DNA from: Clostridiales bacterium CHKCI001
GTDB taxonomy: Bacteria > Bacillota > Clostridia > Lachnospirales > Lachnospiraceae
DNA: 64,000 bases
NCBI GenBank assembly: GCA_900045905.1
Contig: FCNS01000044.1
Span: 1-64,000 of the forward strand
Direction of reading: 5' to 3'
Part shown: in pieces, positions 27,868 through 36,450 of the stretch
Layout of the letters: the number at the start of each line of letters is the position of its first letter
How positions within the stretch are numbered: the first letter of the stretch is position 1
Translations under genes and position numbers: made by a program
Notes under the pieces: model-generated
What the model was told of the DNA's origin: nothing
Databases searched by the model: none
What the model saw: only the letters and a program-made list of their open reading frames with translations

Positions 27868-28578
27868 TTATGATGTTCCTCTTCCAATTGCTAATGTTAA
27901 AATATAAACCTGTTCTACTCCAATTGCCTTTAAAGCTCTTGTACAAATCTCTGCCGTACTTCCCGTAGTAAAAATATCATCCACCAATAAAACTTTTTTA
28001 TAGGATTGTTTTTGAGCAACAAATGCTCCTTTTAAATTATTTATTCTCTCTCGGCTGCTTAGTTCTTTTTGTGGCAATGTTTTTTTTACACGTTTTAAGC
28101 AGCTGCAATCAACTGGGATTTTCCACATTTCTCCCAGCCTCCAGGCAATTTCTTCCGCCTGGTTAAATCCTCTTTTTCTTCTTCTGGAATTGTGAATTGG
28201 AACTGGAAGCATTACTTCACAATCCCATTGTTCTATTTTTTTTTCATATTTTTGATAAAATTCTCTGCATAATATATCTAAATATTGACGGTGATTTTGA
28301 TATTTGATTTGAGCCATCACACGTTTTACCCATGGAAGCGAATAATCCAGTAAAGATATGCCTTCTTCAAAACTCCTGGAATATTTTGTACAATCATAGC
28401 AATATTCCATCTCTTCTTGCATGATCTTTTTCCCACATTTTTTACACCGCGGTTCTTCTATATACTGTAAGTATGGAATACATTGTTCACAGATTCCTCG
28501 CTTTTTCGAAATTGTAACATCTAGGCAAACAGGACAACGAATCGGGAAAAAGAGATCCCAAATCAGTCCTTCTTTCAT
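27868..28578 (-). CDS. comF: ComF family protein (phosphoribosyltransferase-like, competence)
   Basis: 236 residues. N-terminal cysteine pairs (CPVCL, CEQC, CKKCGKK, CYDC) form a zinc-finger-like domain, and the C-terminal part has the PRT motif VLLVDDIFTTGSTAEIC. Family members support DNA uptake or recombination. It overlaps recD2 by 4 bases, suggesting a DNA-processing operon. Confidence 0.92.
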   Translation of the reverse strand: MKEGLIWDLFFPIRCPVCLDVTISKKRGICEQCIPYLQYIEEPRCKKCGKKIMQEEMEYCYDCTKYSRSFEEGISLLDYSLPWVKRVMAQIKYQNHRQYLDILCREFYQKYEKKIEQWDCEVMLPVPIHNSRRRKRGFNQAEEIAWRLGEMWKIPVDCSCLKRVKKTLPQKELSSRERINNLKGAFVAQKQSYKKVLLVDDIFTTGSTAEICTRALKAIGVEQVYILTLAIGRGTS

Positions 28579-30800
28579 TGCAGTCCTCCTTCCAGTTCCT
28601 TAATCCTATCTTTCAGTCCACTATAACGTTTTTGCTCTTGTTCGTTATGAATCATATCCTGGAATGTTTTTAGACTTCCAACAATACAGACACAACTCTT
28701 TGCTCTTGTTACTGCTGTATACAATAAGTTCCTTGTCATAAGCATTCTAGGTCCTGACAAAAGCGGAAGTACAACGGCCGGATATTCACTTCCCTGCGAC
28801 TTATGAATTGTAACTGCATAAGCTAATTCCAATTCATCAGACTGCTTAAAGTCATACGTAACTCGTCTTTTCTCGTCAAACTCTACAATAATCTGTTCTG
28901 CAAACTCATTAATTTCACAGATAAATCCAATATCTCCATTAAATACTCCAATCCCCTTATCCACTGGAATATTATATTTACTTAATACCTCCCATTCGAT
29001 CTGATAATTATTTTTAATTTGCATGACTTTATCTCCTTCACGCAAAATTATTTCTCCTACTTTATGTTCTTTCTTACTAGAATCTGGAGGATTTAATGCC
29101 TGTTGAAGTTCACGATTTATCTGATCAACTCCCAGATTTCCCTTTCTCATTGGAGTAAGAACCTGAATTTCCCTTTCTGCTGCTTTTACATAATTCGGAA
29201 GTTTATCCCTTACAAGAGTAATTGTCGCTCCCATAATTGTTCCTGGATTATCTCTCTGGATAAATAGAAAATCTTTACTTCCTTTTCTCGGGATAACCTC
29301 TTTTCCATCATTAATTTTATGTGCATTTACGATAATATCACTTTCAGAAGCTTGACGAAAAATTTTAGTTAATTTTACTGTCGGAAAACTATGAGAATGA
29401 ATCATGTCCTTTAATACATTCCCAGCTCCCACACTTGGTAACTGGTTTACATCTCCAACTAATATAAGACGTGTTCCGACTGCCACTGCTTTTAAAAGTG
29501 CATGCATCAAAAAAATGTCTACCATAGACATTTCATCAATAATAATTACATCTGCTTCTAACGGATTTTCTTCATTTCTAGAGAATGACATTGTGCTTCG
29601 ATCACTTTCTACTGTTCCAGTCAATTCTAACATTCGATGAATGGTCTGCGCTTCGTATCCTGTTGTCTCCGTCATGCGCTTTGCAGCTCTTCCCGTTGGA
29701 GCTGCTAACAAAATATCCATTCCTTCTTGAATAAAATAACGAATAATCGTATTGATCGTTGTCGTCTTTCCCGTACCTGGTCCACCAGTGATAATCGTCA
29801 ACCCATTACGGATCGCTTCTTTTACTGCTAGCTTCTGAATAAAGTCCAATTCAAATCCAGATTCTTTTTCTATTTTCGTAACGATTTTTTCCATCCGCTC
29901 TTCTGGAGTTTCTTCGCGAATATTTAAGTCATGCAGCATTTTTGCAGTATTCAATTCCATATAATAATATTGAGATAAATAAACTTGCTGTTTTTCTTCC
30001 ACTGTTTTAATTATTAGTTTACGTTCTACTGCCATATCCAATAGATCATTTTCGGAATCTTCCATTTCCATTTGAAGCAATTCGGAAACTTGATATAATA
30101 GCTGGCTCATTGGCAAATAAGTATGTCCTTGAACTGCTGCCTGCTGTAGCGTATAAATAATTCCACTTCGAATACGAAACTGAGAATTAACTGCAATACC
30201 TGATTTTTTTGCAATTTCATCTGCCATTTTAAATCCAACTCCAGTAATATCATCTGCTAGTTGATAAGGATTCTCTTTTATAACCGTATAAAGTCTCTGA
30301 CCATATTGTTGGTAGATTTTGGCAGCCAAATTTAATGTAATTCCATATTCCTGCAAAAAAATCATTGCTTTTCTAGCATCCCGTTTTTCTGACACTTGAG
30401 CAGCAATTTCTCTCGCTTTTCGTTCACTAATTCCTTTTACTTCTGCCAGTCTCTCAGGCTCTTCCTCAATAATACGAAATGTCTCGTCACCAAATGCTTT
30501 AACAATCCGTTTGGCTAACGCTTCCTTAATTCCTTTAATGGCTCCAGATGCTAAATACCGCTCGGTAGATGTAGAATCTGACGGAACTACGAACTGATAA
30601 CTTGTTATTTTCCATTGTTCCCCATATACTGGATGCTGCACTACCTCACCCGTAATCTCCAAATATTCTCCCTCTGTAATTTCTGGAAAAAACCCAACTG
30701 CTGAAATTTCCTCTGATCCTTTTCCAATAATCAGAACACTATATCCATTTTCTTCATTGCGATATACAATTCTTTCTATATAGCCTTCTAACTGTGCCAC
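28575..30800 (-). CDS. recD2: RecD2-type ATP-dependent 5'-3' DNA helicase
   Basis: 741 residues. N-terminal OB and helix-hairpin-helix regions (VKGISERKAREIA, and GVGFKMADEIA) are followed by helicase motif I GGPGTGKTTT, motif II IIIDEMSM and a C-terminal UvrD-like segment (AVTIHKSQGSEYPAVV). It unwinds DNA in repair and replication-fork processing independent of RecBC. It sits between an mreB-like gene and comF. Confidence 0.94.
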   Translation of the reverse strand: MAQLEGYIERIVYRNEENGYSVLIIGKGSEEISAVGFFPEITEGEYLEITGEVVQHPVYGEQWKITSYQFVVPSDSTSTERYLASGAIKGIKEALAKRIVKAFGDETFRIIEEEPERLAEVKGISERKAREIAAQVSEKRDARKAMIFLQEYGITLNLAAKIYQQYGQRLYTVIKENPYQLADDITGVGFKMADEIAKKSGIAVNSQFRIRSGIIYTLQQAAVQGHTYLPMSQLLYQVSELLQMEMEDSENDLLDMAVERKLIIKTVEEKQQVYLSQYYYMELNTAKMLHDLNIREETPEERMEKIVTKIEKESGFELDFIQKLAVKEAIRNGLTIITGGPGTGKTTTINTIIRYFIQEGMDILLAAPTGRAAKRMTETTGYEAQTIHRMLELTGTVESDRSTMSFSRNEENPLEADVIIIDEMSMVDIFLMHALLKAVAVGTRLILVGDVNQLPSVGAGNVLKDMIHSHSFPTVKLTKIFRQASESDIIVNAHKINDGKEVIPRKGSKDFLFIQRDNPGTIMGATITLVRDKLPNYVKAAEREIQVLTPMRKGNLGVDQINRELQQALNPPDSSKKEHKVGEIILREGDKVMQIKNNYQIEWEVLSKYNIPVDKGIGVFNGDIGFICEINEFAEQIIVEFDEKRRVTYDFKQSDELELAYAVTIHKSQGSEYPAVVLPLLSGPRMLMTRNLLYTAVTRAKSCVCIVGSLKTFQDMIHNEQEQKRYSGLKDRIKELEGGLQ

Positions 30801-30819
30801 AAAATTCCTCCATCCAGTT

Positions 30820-31824
30820 TTATTTTCGACTTAATCGCTGTTTACTTAATAATGAAAAATACTTACTAGCTCCAATTGCAGTACAATTAACTGGCTCATC
30901 AGAAGTCATTGTTGTAATTCCAAGCTCCGTTTCAATTCTAAGCTCCATTCCATTCAATAATGCACTTCCTCCACTTAGCACAATCCCCTGTTCCATTACT
31001 GATTGCTTCATTTCTGGGGGAGTAACAATTAAAATTTGCTTAATTGCATTAATAATCTTTTTTACATTTTTATCTAACGCTCCCTTTATTTCGGAAGAAG
31101 TAATCACAACATCTTGAATCATACCATCTTCCATATTATATCCTCTTATTTTCATAGATTTTTCCTGGAGCATTACTTTACAAGTTCCAATTTTCTTTTT
31201 AATTTCTTCTGCAACTCCTATATCAATTAAGAGATTATACTGATCCTTTATATATGTAACAATGGATTCATCAAAATCTCCTCCTGCAACTTGAATTGAT
31301 TTTCCAACTACAGTTCCTCCCATAGATACAACTGCAACATCTGTGGTTCCTCCTCCAATATCTACAATCATAGTTCCCTCTTTTTGACTAATATCAATTC
31401 CAGAACCAAGTGCAGCCAAAACAGCTTTATCAACGACTACTACATTTCTTGCTCCTGCACTATAACAAATATCCGCTACTGTTTTTCTTTCTGTTTCTGT
31501 TGCACCAGTTGGAACTCCTACACAAACTCTAGGCCTACAAAGCGTTCTTCTGCCAACTGCCTTCCAAAGAAAATAATCCACCATTTTTTCTGCGACTGTA
31601 TAATTAGAAATAGTTCCATGAGTTAACGGATGTACTGCAATGATATTACCTGCTGCCCTTCCAATAATTTCTCTTGCTTCTTCTCCGAATGTCTCCACTT
31701 CATTATTACTTCTATCAAATGCAACTACTGCTGATTCTTTTACTACAACACCTTTTTTATTGATACAAACCACTACATTTGTTGTACCTAGATCGAATCC
31801 TACATCACCTGATCCAAATGCCAT
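30820..31824 (-). CDS. mreB: MreB/Mbl-family actin-like protein
   Basis: 334 residues. Phosphate 1 (GFDLGTTN), phosphate 2 (IVDIGGGTTDVAV) and the adenosine motif (VLSGGSALLNG) are all present. It forms membrane-associated filaments that guide elongasome wall synthesis. No mreC or mreD follows, so it is a solitary MreB/Mbl/MreBH-type paralogue rather than the mreBCD copy. Which paralogue it is cannot be settled by eye. Confidence 0.92.
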   Translation of the reverse strand: MAFGSGDVGFDLGTTNVVVCINKKGVVVKESAVVAFDRSNNEVETFGEEAREIIGRAAGNIIAVHPLTHGTISNYTVAEKMVDYFLWKAVGRRTLCRPRVCVGVPTGATETERKTVADICYSAGARNVVVVDKAVLAALGSGIDISQKEGTMIVDIGGGTTDVAVVSMGGTVVGKSIQVAGGDFDESIVTYIKDQYNLLIDIGVAEEIKKKIGTCKVMLQEKSMKIRGYNMEDGMIQDVVITSSEIKGALDKNVKKIINAIKQILIVTPPEMKQSVMEQGIVLSGGSALLNGMELRIETELGITTMTSDEPVNCTAIGASKYFSLLSKQRLSRK

Positions 31825-31918
31825 GAAAAGCTCCTTTCTTTAACAGCATGTCTTCCAATACTGTCAACTTTAATGTTATTATTATACCCAATTCTATTCG
31901 TTTTTGAAAGAGCTTTTC

Positions 31919-31970
31919 ACAAAAAAATAAGGCTATACTAATTTTGCAAGAAAGCCTTAAGATTTTTTTT
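31919..31970. terminator. Bidirectional terminator-like hairpin upstream of mreB
   Basis: AAGGCT (31929-31934) and AGCCTT (31953-31958) form a stem with an A run before and a T run after, so U-rich tails exist on both strands. It would end minus-strand transcription arriving from spoIIID. Confidence 0.6.
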
Positions 31971-32217
31971 AGTTAATTCATAGCAATTTCATAAACACGT
32001 CAAACTTTAGACACATTTTTTTCTTATACTAAAACCGTACTAAATGAAGTACATTCAAGTTGATCCCCATCACTTGAATAAAAGCTTTTTCATACTCATA
32101 CCCGGTGGGAAACCGCCGGGTACCCCCCCCCCTTAAAAATTACGGATTTTCGTTTTTATATCTCCCTTTTTCATAACATTTACAGCCTCCGCATTACGGA
32201 GGCTGTTCTCCTTATTG
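31971..32217. other. Intergenic region with palindromes and a run of ten C
   Basis: No convincing gene. It holds a perfect 8-base dyad ATTCAAGT/ACTTGAAT (32052-32078), a GC-rich palindrome ACCCGGTGGGAAACCGCCGGGT (about 32100-32121), a run of ten C (32123-32132) and an inverted repeat CAGCCTCCG/CGGAGGCTG (32192-32214). A 31-codon plus-strand frame starts at 32044 and ends at the C run but has no ribosome binding site. Confidence 0.5.
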
Positions 32218-32262
32218 TGATATGCAAAAGACATCCAGTAGAGTTTTCTTTTGTTTTATTGA
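32218..32262 (-). repeat. Short interspersed repeat, copy 3
   Basis: The minus strand reads AACAAAAGAAAACTCTACTGG, ATGTCTTTT and ATATCACAATAA, matching the copies at 19578 and 21210. It lies between the spoIIID stop and the GC-rich hairpin at 32192-32214. Confidence 0.5.
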
Positions 32263-32268
32263 CATCTT

Positions 32269-32523
32269 TTAACTCTGTTTATGTCTATATTTTTCTCTTG
32301 TAGCCATTCCACCACGGATATGACGTTCTGATTTATTGATATCGAGAATCACTCTGGCTTCTTTTGCCAGAACTGGATTAATTTGTAAAAGTCTCTGTGT
32401 GACATCTTTATGCACAGTGCTTTTACTTACTCCAAACTGTTTTGCAGTTTGACGGACGGTTGAATGATACTGTACAATGTATTCACCAATTTCGACAGCA
32501 CGTTCTTCTATATAATCCCGCAA
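32269..32523 (-). CDS. spoIIID: Sporulation transcriptional regulator SpoIIID
   Basis: 84 residues. A helix-turn-helix (TVRQTAKQFGVSKSTVHKD) is followed by the basic C-terminal tail ERHIRGGMATREKYRHK, the layout of SpoIIID. It works in the mother cell with SigE/SigK during sporulation. The start is TTG at 32523, supported by alignment of the N-terminus MRDYIEERAVEIGEYIV with known SpoIIID. A GAGG 8 bases upstream lies inside a strong hairpin. Marks the organism as a spore former. Confidence 0.95.
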   Translation of the reverse strand: MRDYIEERAVEIGEYIVQYHSTVRQTAKQFGVSKSTVHKDVTQRLLQINPVLAKEARVILDINKSERHIRGGMATREKYRHKQS

Positions 32524-32567
32524 AAAAGTAACCTCGCAGATTGTTTTGTACAGTCTATGCGAGGTTA
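32521..32567 (-). promoter_or_regulatory. Terminator-like hairpin overlapping the spoIIID start site
   Basis: A perfect 10-base inverted repeat (TAACCTCGCA at 32529-32538, TGCGAGGTTA at 32558-32567) extends inward by a further GATTGT/ACAGTC pairing. On the minus strand it is followed by C and six T, and the last two T belong to the TTG start codon. The Shine-Dalgarno GAGG is inside the 3' arm. It is probably the terminator of the feo operon and also masks spoIIID translation. Confidence 0.65.
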
Positions 32568-32611
32568 TTTCATATTATACAGAAGCTTTTTTAAATTTAA
32601 CTTGTATTTTT

Positions 32612-32800
32612 TTATTTTTTCTGTTTTTCTGGATGACACATACCAGCAGAGGCACATCCTCCACACCCACATCCGCATCCACAGGAAGATTTTCCACCTT
32701 TTTTATCGTTCCTCATCTTTCTAATGATCAATAATACTACTACAAGTAATAAAATACTAATAATAATAGTCGATAAATTTTCCATTACAAAATGGATCAT
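32612..32800 (-). CDS. FeoB-associated Cys-rich membrane protein
   Basis: 62 residues. One membrane segment (LSTIIISILLLVVVLLIIR) is followed by a short basic cytoplasmic tail with SSCGCGCGCGGCASAGMC, seven cysteines. This matches the FeoB-associated Cys-rich family. It may handle ferrous iron on the cytoplasmic face, or play the role of FeoC; this is not proven. AAAGGAG precedes the start. Last gene of the feo operon. Confidence 0.9.
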   Translation of the reverse strand: MIHFVMENLSTIIISILLLVVVLLIIRKMRNDKKGGKSSCGCGCGCGGCASAGMCHPEKQKK

Positions 32801-32860
32801 ATGATTCTCCTTTCCATGTGAATCAAGATAGGATAAAATTTAATTAATTTTTCCCATTAT

Positions 32861-35341
32861 TTAGATTTTAGCAGAAGATACCTTTAATCTTTCATCTTCC
32901 TTATATGGGCGCACAAGCAAATAAATAAATCCTGCAACTAAGCACACCGCTATAATCGTAAAGATGCTAAATTGACCGTTTACAAACAAAGATCCAATAT
33001 GGAAAATACAGAATGAAACCACATAGGCAAATATTGTTTGATATCCAATTGCAAACCAAGTCCATTTTGCATTATTCATTTCACGCTTAATTGCTCCAAT
33101 CGCAGCAAAGCAAGGTGCACAAAGCAGATTAAATACTAAGAAAGAATATGCTGCCACTGTAGTGAAACTAGAAGCTAAAGTTCCCCAAATCTCCTGTCCG
33201 TCTTCTGCTACTTCGGCAAATCCATATAAAATACCAAATGTTCCTACTACATTTTCCTTCGCAACTAATCCAGTAATCGCTGCTACCGCAGATTTCCAAT
33301 CTCCCCATCCTAAAGGTGCAAACAACGGTGCAATTAATGTACCAATCTGGGCAAGTAAACCATCGGACAGATCTTCTACCATTCCAAATCCATCATCGGT
33401 AAATCCAAAGTTAGATGTGAACCATATTACAATTGTGGAAAGCAAAATAACAGTACCTGCCTTCTTAATAAAGGACCATCCACGTTCCCACATACTTCTT
33501 AATACATTCATCACAGTTGGCAAATGGTATGCTGGAAGCTCCATAACGAATGGTGCTGGATCACCAGCAAACATTTTTGTCTTCTTTAGTATAATACCAG
33601 AACAAATAATTGCGGCAATTCCTACAAAATATGCACTCGGTGCAACCCACCATGCTCCATCAAATAAAGCTCCTGCAATTAACGCAATAATTGGAAGTTT
33701 TGCACCACATGGAATAAAAGTTGTTGTCATAATCGTCATCTTTCTATCCCTGTCATTTTCAATGGTTCTGGAAGCCATAACACCAGGAACACCACATCCT
33801 GTTCCGATTAACATTGGAATAAATGATTTTCCAGAAAGTCCAAACTTACGGAAAATACGGTCCATAATAAACGCAATTCTAGACATATATCCACATGACT
33901 CTAAGAAAGCTAGGAAAATAAATAAAATTAACATCTGAGGAACAAATCCAAGTACTGCTCCAACACCAGCTACAATACCGTCTAAAATTAGACCTTTCAG
34001 CCATGCCGCACAGTTAATTGCGTCCAATGCATTCTCTAAAAGAACTGGAATACCAGTTACCCATATTCCAAAATTAGCTGGATCTGGTTCTCCTTCTTGA
34101 ACAGCTTGTAAAGCGGTTTCAAAATCTTCGATTTCTACATCTAACGTTTCTACAACATTTCCATCTTCATCTTCTAGATCAACTGTAGTAGTAACTTTCT
34201 TTGCTTTTTTCTCAAAGCTGGCAATTGCATCTTCAATTTCCGATTCATCCATATCTGTTTCTTCATCTAATGCACTTTGAATATTTTTCACGGAAATTCC
34301 ATCTTCATCAGCCGCTTCAATAAAAGCATCTACTTTCATTCCATTAATTTCGTATTCTTCTGCAGCTTCTTCATAAGTAGATCTTCCAATACCAAATAGA
34401 TACCATCCGTCTCCAAATACTCCATCATTTGCCCAGTCTGTTGCAATCGTACCAACCGTAGAAACAGATACATAATATACAATAAACATTACAACCGCAA
34501 AGATCGGAAGTGCAAGCCAACGATTTGTAACAATTCGGTCAATTTTATCCGAAAGAGAAAGCGTACCCTGTCTGTTTTTTGTACAACATTTTTGGATAAT
34601 CGAAGATATGTATACATAACGCTCATTTGTGATGATACTTTCACTGTCATCATCCCATTTTTCTTCTGCTTTCTGAATTAAGTTTTCTATATCTGGCTTT
34701 TGCTGCAATTGAATCTTATCATCTCTCTCAAATAATTTAATTGCATAAAAACGTCTTTGAGACTCAGGAACACTTGTGAGCATCGCTTCGATTTCATCTA
34801 ATACCTTTTCTACTTCTTGTGAGAATTGATGTACTGGCACAACCTCTTTTTTACTCTCAGCGGCTTTAACTGCCATATCTGCGGCTTCTACAATCCCAGT
34901 TCCTTTTAATGCAGAAATTTCCACAACTGGACATCCAAGTGTTCGTTCTAATTCCTTTGTATGAATTACATCTCCATTCTTCTTTACAATATCCATCATG
35001 TTCACAGCCATAACAACTGGAATACCTAATTCCATTAACTGTGTACTTAAATACAGATTTCTTTCAATATTTGTACCATCTACAATATTTAAAATCGCAT
35101 CTGGCCTTTCTTGAAGTAAATAGTTTCTTGCCACAACTTCTTCTAAAGTATATGGTGACAAAGAATAAATTCCTGGCAGGTCCGTAATAATAACATCTCT
35201 CCTACCTTTTAACTTTCCTTCTTTTTTCTCAACTGTAACCCCTGGCCAGTTTCCAACAAATTGATTGGATCCTGTCAACGCATTAAACAACGTTGTTTTT
35301 CCACTGTTGGGATTACCTGCAAGTGCAATTTTAACTGACAT
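32861..35341 (-). CDS. feoB: Ferrous iron transport protein FeoB
   Basis: 826 residues. The N-terminal GTPase has G1 GNPNSGKTT, G3 DLPGIYS and G4 NMMD. A helical GDI-like domain and a membrane domain with two Gate regions (GTGCGVPGVMASR and FTTVAAYSFLVFNLLCAPC) follow. Between the first and second membrane segments, roughly residues 300-425, lies an acidic insertion (EEAAEEYEI, DEETDMDESEIED) not present in short FeoB. It imports Fe2+ across the membrane. Confidence 0.96.
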   Translation of the reverse strand: MSVKIALAGNPNSGKTTLFNALTGSNQFVGNWPGVTVEKKEGKLKGRRDVIITDLPGIYSLSPYTLEEVVARNYLLQERPDAILNIVDGTNIERNLYLSTQLMELGIPVVMAVNMMDIVKKNGDVIHTKELERTLGCPVVEISALKGTGIVEAADMAVKAAESKKEVVPVHQFSQEVEKVLDEIEAMLTSVPESQRRFYAIKLFERDDKIQLQQKPDIENLIQKAEEKWDDDSESIITNERYVYISSIIQKCCTKNRQGTLSLSDKIDRIVTNRWLALPIFAVVMFIVYYVSVSTVGTIATDWANDGVFGDGWYLFGIGRSTYEEAAEEYEINGMKVDAFIEAADEDGISVKNIQSALDEETDMDESEIEDAIASFEKKAKKVTTTVDLEDEDGNVVETLDVEIEDFETALQAVQEGEPDPANFGIWVTGIPVLLENALDAINCAAWLKGLILDGIVAGVGAVLGFVPQMLILFIFLAFLESCGYMSRIAFIMDRIFRKFGLSGKSFIPMLIGTGCGVPGVMASRTIENDRDRKMTIMTTTFIPCGAKLPIIALIAGALFDGAWWVAPSAYFVGIAAIICSGIILKKTKMFAGDPAPFVMELPAYHLPTVMNVLRSMWERGWSFIKKAGTVILLSTIVIWFTSNFGFTDDGFGMVEDLSDGLLAQIGTLIAPLFAPLGWGDWKSAVAAITGLVAKENVVGTFGILYGFAEVAEDGQEIWGTLASSFTTVAAYSFLVFNLLCAPCFAAIGAIKREMNNAKWTWFAIGYQTIFAYVVSFCIFHIGSLFVNGQFSIFTIIAVCLVAGFIYLLVRPYKEDERLKVSSAKI

Positions 35342-35387
35342 ATGTTACCTCGACTTTCTAATATCTACTTTTTCATCTCTATAATCT

Positions 35388-35618
35388 TTAATATTCTTCC
35401 TGGACTTCGATCATCTCTGCATCTGCTTTTCTCAAAGATAATTCATATCCTCTTACTTTTACCTCGATTGGGTCTCCCAATGGTGCTACTTTTCTCACAA
35501 AAATTTCGACGCCCTTTGTGATTCCCATATCCATAATACGTCGTTTTACTGCACCTTCCCCGTGTAGCTTTACCGTTTTTACTGTCTTACCGCACTCTAC
35601 CTCTCTTAATGTTTTCAT
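35388..35618 (-). CDS. feoA: FeoA family protein (second)
   Basis: 76 residues, an SH3-like FeoA domain (GAVKRRIMDMGITKGVEIFVRKVAPLGDPIEVKVRGYELSLR, quoted here only to mark the pattern by its start RRIMDMGI). It binds FeoB's cytoplasmic domain and supports iron transport. It lies 46 bases upstream of feoB and 27 bases downstream of the other feoA. Confidence 0.93.
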   Translation of the reverse strand: MKTLREVECGKTVKTVKLHGEGAVKRRIMDMGITKGVEIFVRKVAPLGDPIEVKVRGYELSLRKADAEMIEVQEEY

Positions 35619-35645
35619 AATTACATTATCCTCGCTCTTTCTTCA

Positions 35646-35855
35646 TCAAATTATGATTTTGTTTGCCATTTCGGAACTGATTGCAACACGTGAATCTTTC
35701 ACATTAATAATTACATTTCCTGCATTTTCCGAAACAACTGTCACGATCGCTCCAACTACAAAACCAAGTTTTTCCAAAAATTTTCTTGTTTCTTCTTTAC
35801 CGCCTACACGTTTAATTGAATTTTTCTGTCCTGGCACCGCCATCGTTAAAGGCAT
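35646..35855 (-). CDS. feoA: FeoA family protein (first)
   Basis: 69 residues. A shorter SH3-like FeoA domain (KFLEKLGFVVGAIVTVVS, then NVIINVKDSRVAISSEMA). Two tandem feoA genes before feoB are common in Clostridia. AAAGGGGG precedes the start. Confidence 0.9.
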   Translation of the reverse strand: MPLTMAVPGQKNSIKRVGGKEETRKFLEKLGFVVGAIVTVVSENAGNVIINVKDSRVAISSEMANKIII

Positions 35856-35927
35856 GGAATAAGCCCCCTTTCCTAAAAACTATAAACACTTATCGCTTTT
35901 ATAATTCTTTTCTGCGCATCTACAGCT

Positions 35928-36218
35928 TTATCCTGTTTTTGCACAGAATTCGCAAAGTGCATTTTGAAGAGCAGTGGCACTACTGGTGGATATTCTTGCA
36001 ATCGGGATTTGATTTCTCTTTGCTTCTTGAGACGCACTAATTACCATTTTATGAGATGCTGTACCAGTAAATAATACAAGTAAATCTGGATTTCCGAGCT
36101 TCTTTTTAATTCCGCCTTTTTCTTTCACAAATATCTTAGCTTTACACCCATATTCTTTACATATCTTTTGATACTGGCAAACCATACATTCATTTCCGCC
36201 AATAATTACGACACTCAT
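35928..36218 (-). CDS. DUF2325 family protein
   Basis: 96 residues with VVIIGGNECM at the start, several cysteines (CMVCQYQKIC, CEFC) and a Rossmann-like pattern (DLLVLFTGTASHKM). DUF2325 proteins are small, of unknown function, and often sit at the head of feo operons, as here. The cysteines suggest a role in iron or redox sensing. GGAGGG precedes the start. Confidence 0.82.
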   Translation of the reverse strand: MSVVIIGGNECMVCQYQKICKEYGCKAKIFVKEKGGIKKKLGNPDLLVLFTGTASHKMVISASQEAKRNQIPIARISTSSATALQNALCEFCAKTG

Positions 36219-36248
36219 TTACCATTCCCTCCATTCTGTTTTATTTTC

Positions 36249-36267
36249 AGAAATTAGACTAACCTAA
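36249..36267 (-). promoter_or_regulatory. DtxR/IdeR-like iron box in the feo leader
   Basis: The minus strand reads TTAGGTTAGTCTAATTTCT, close to the DtxR/IdeR consensus in its first 14 bases (the left half-site and core). It lies 30 bases before the DUF2325 start. Confidence 0.45.
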
Positions 36268-36284
36268 CCAAACATTCCAAATAA

Positions 36285-36367
36285 TGAGAAACACGCACAG
36301 CGCATTTCTCACATTTAAGATGGCATGAAATAAGAGCAGATCCTCTCTTTTTATGCCTTTGAGTAAA
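36285..36367 (-). promoter_or_regulatory. Structured 5' leader of the feo operon
   Basis: Two hairpins stand in the leader: GAGAAAC...TTTCTC at 36285-36308 and a nested pair GGCAT...ATGCC enclosing AAGAG...CTCTT at about 36330-36358. No named riboswitch was recognised. Confidence 0.4.
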
Positions 36368-36390
36368 TAAAAGCGAAAACACTTTTGTTT

Positions 36391-36410
36391 TTAATTAGCT
36401 TTAACTAACC
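36391..36410 (-). promoter_or_regulatory. Palindromic operator just downstream of the feo -10
   Basis: GGTTAGTTAAAGCTAATTAA on the minus strand contains TTAG-6-CTAA, and its position would block transcription initiation. A DtxR-family regulator is the likely binder. Confidence 0.45.
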
Positions 36411-36413
36411 AAC

Positions 36414-36442
36414 ATAGTACCATAGAAATCCCACTATGTCAA
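36414..36442 (-). promoter_or_regulatory. feo operon promoter
   Basis: TTGACA (36437-36442), 17 bases, TACTAT (36414-36419) on the minus strand. The -35 lies only 9 bases past the cbiC stop. Confidence 0.8.
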
Positions 36443-36450
36443 TAGGAATT

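Noticed and set aside
32044-32136. 31-codon plus-strand frame ending at the C run
   Set aside because: No ribosome binding site and no conservation evidence; kept only as part of the poly-C finding.
33162-33938. 258-codon plus-strand frame inside feoB
   Set aside because: Antisense to the membrane domain of feoB; the Pro/Ile/Ser-rich product is a mirror of hydrophobic codons.
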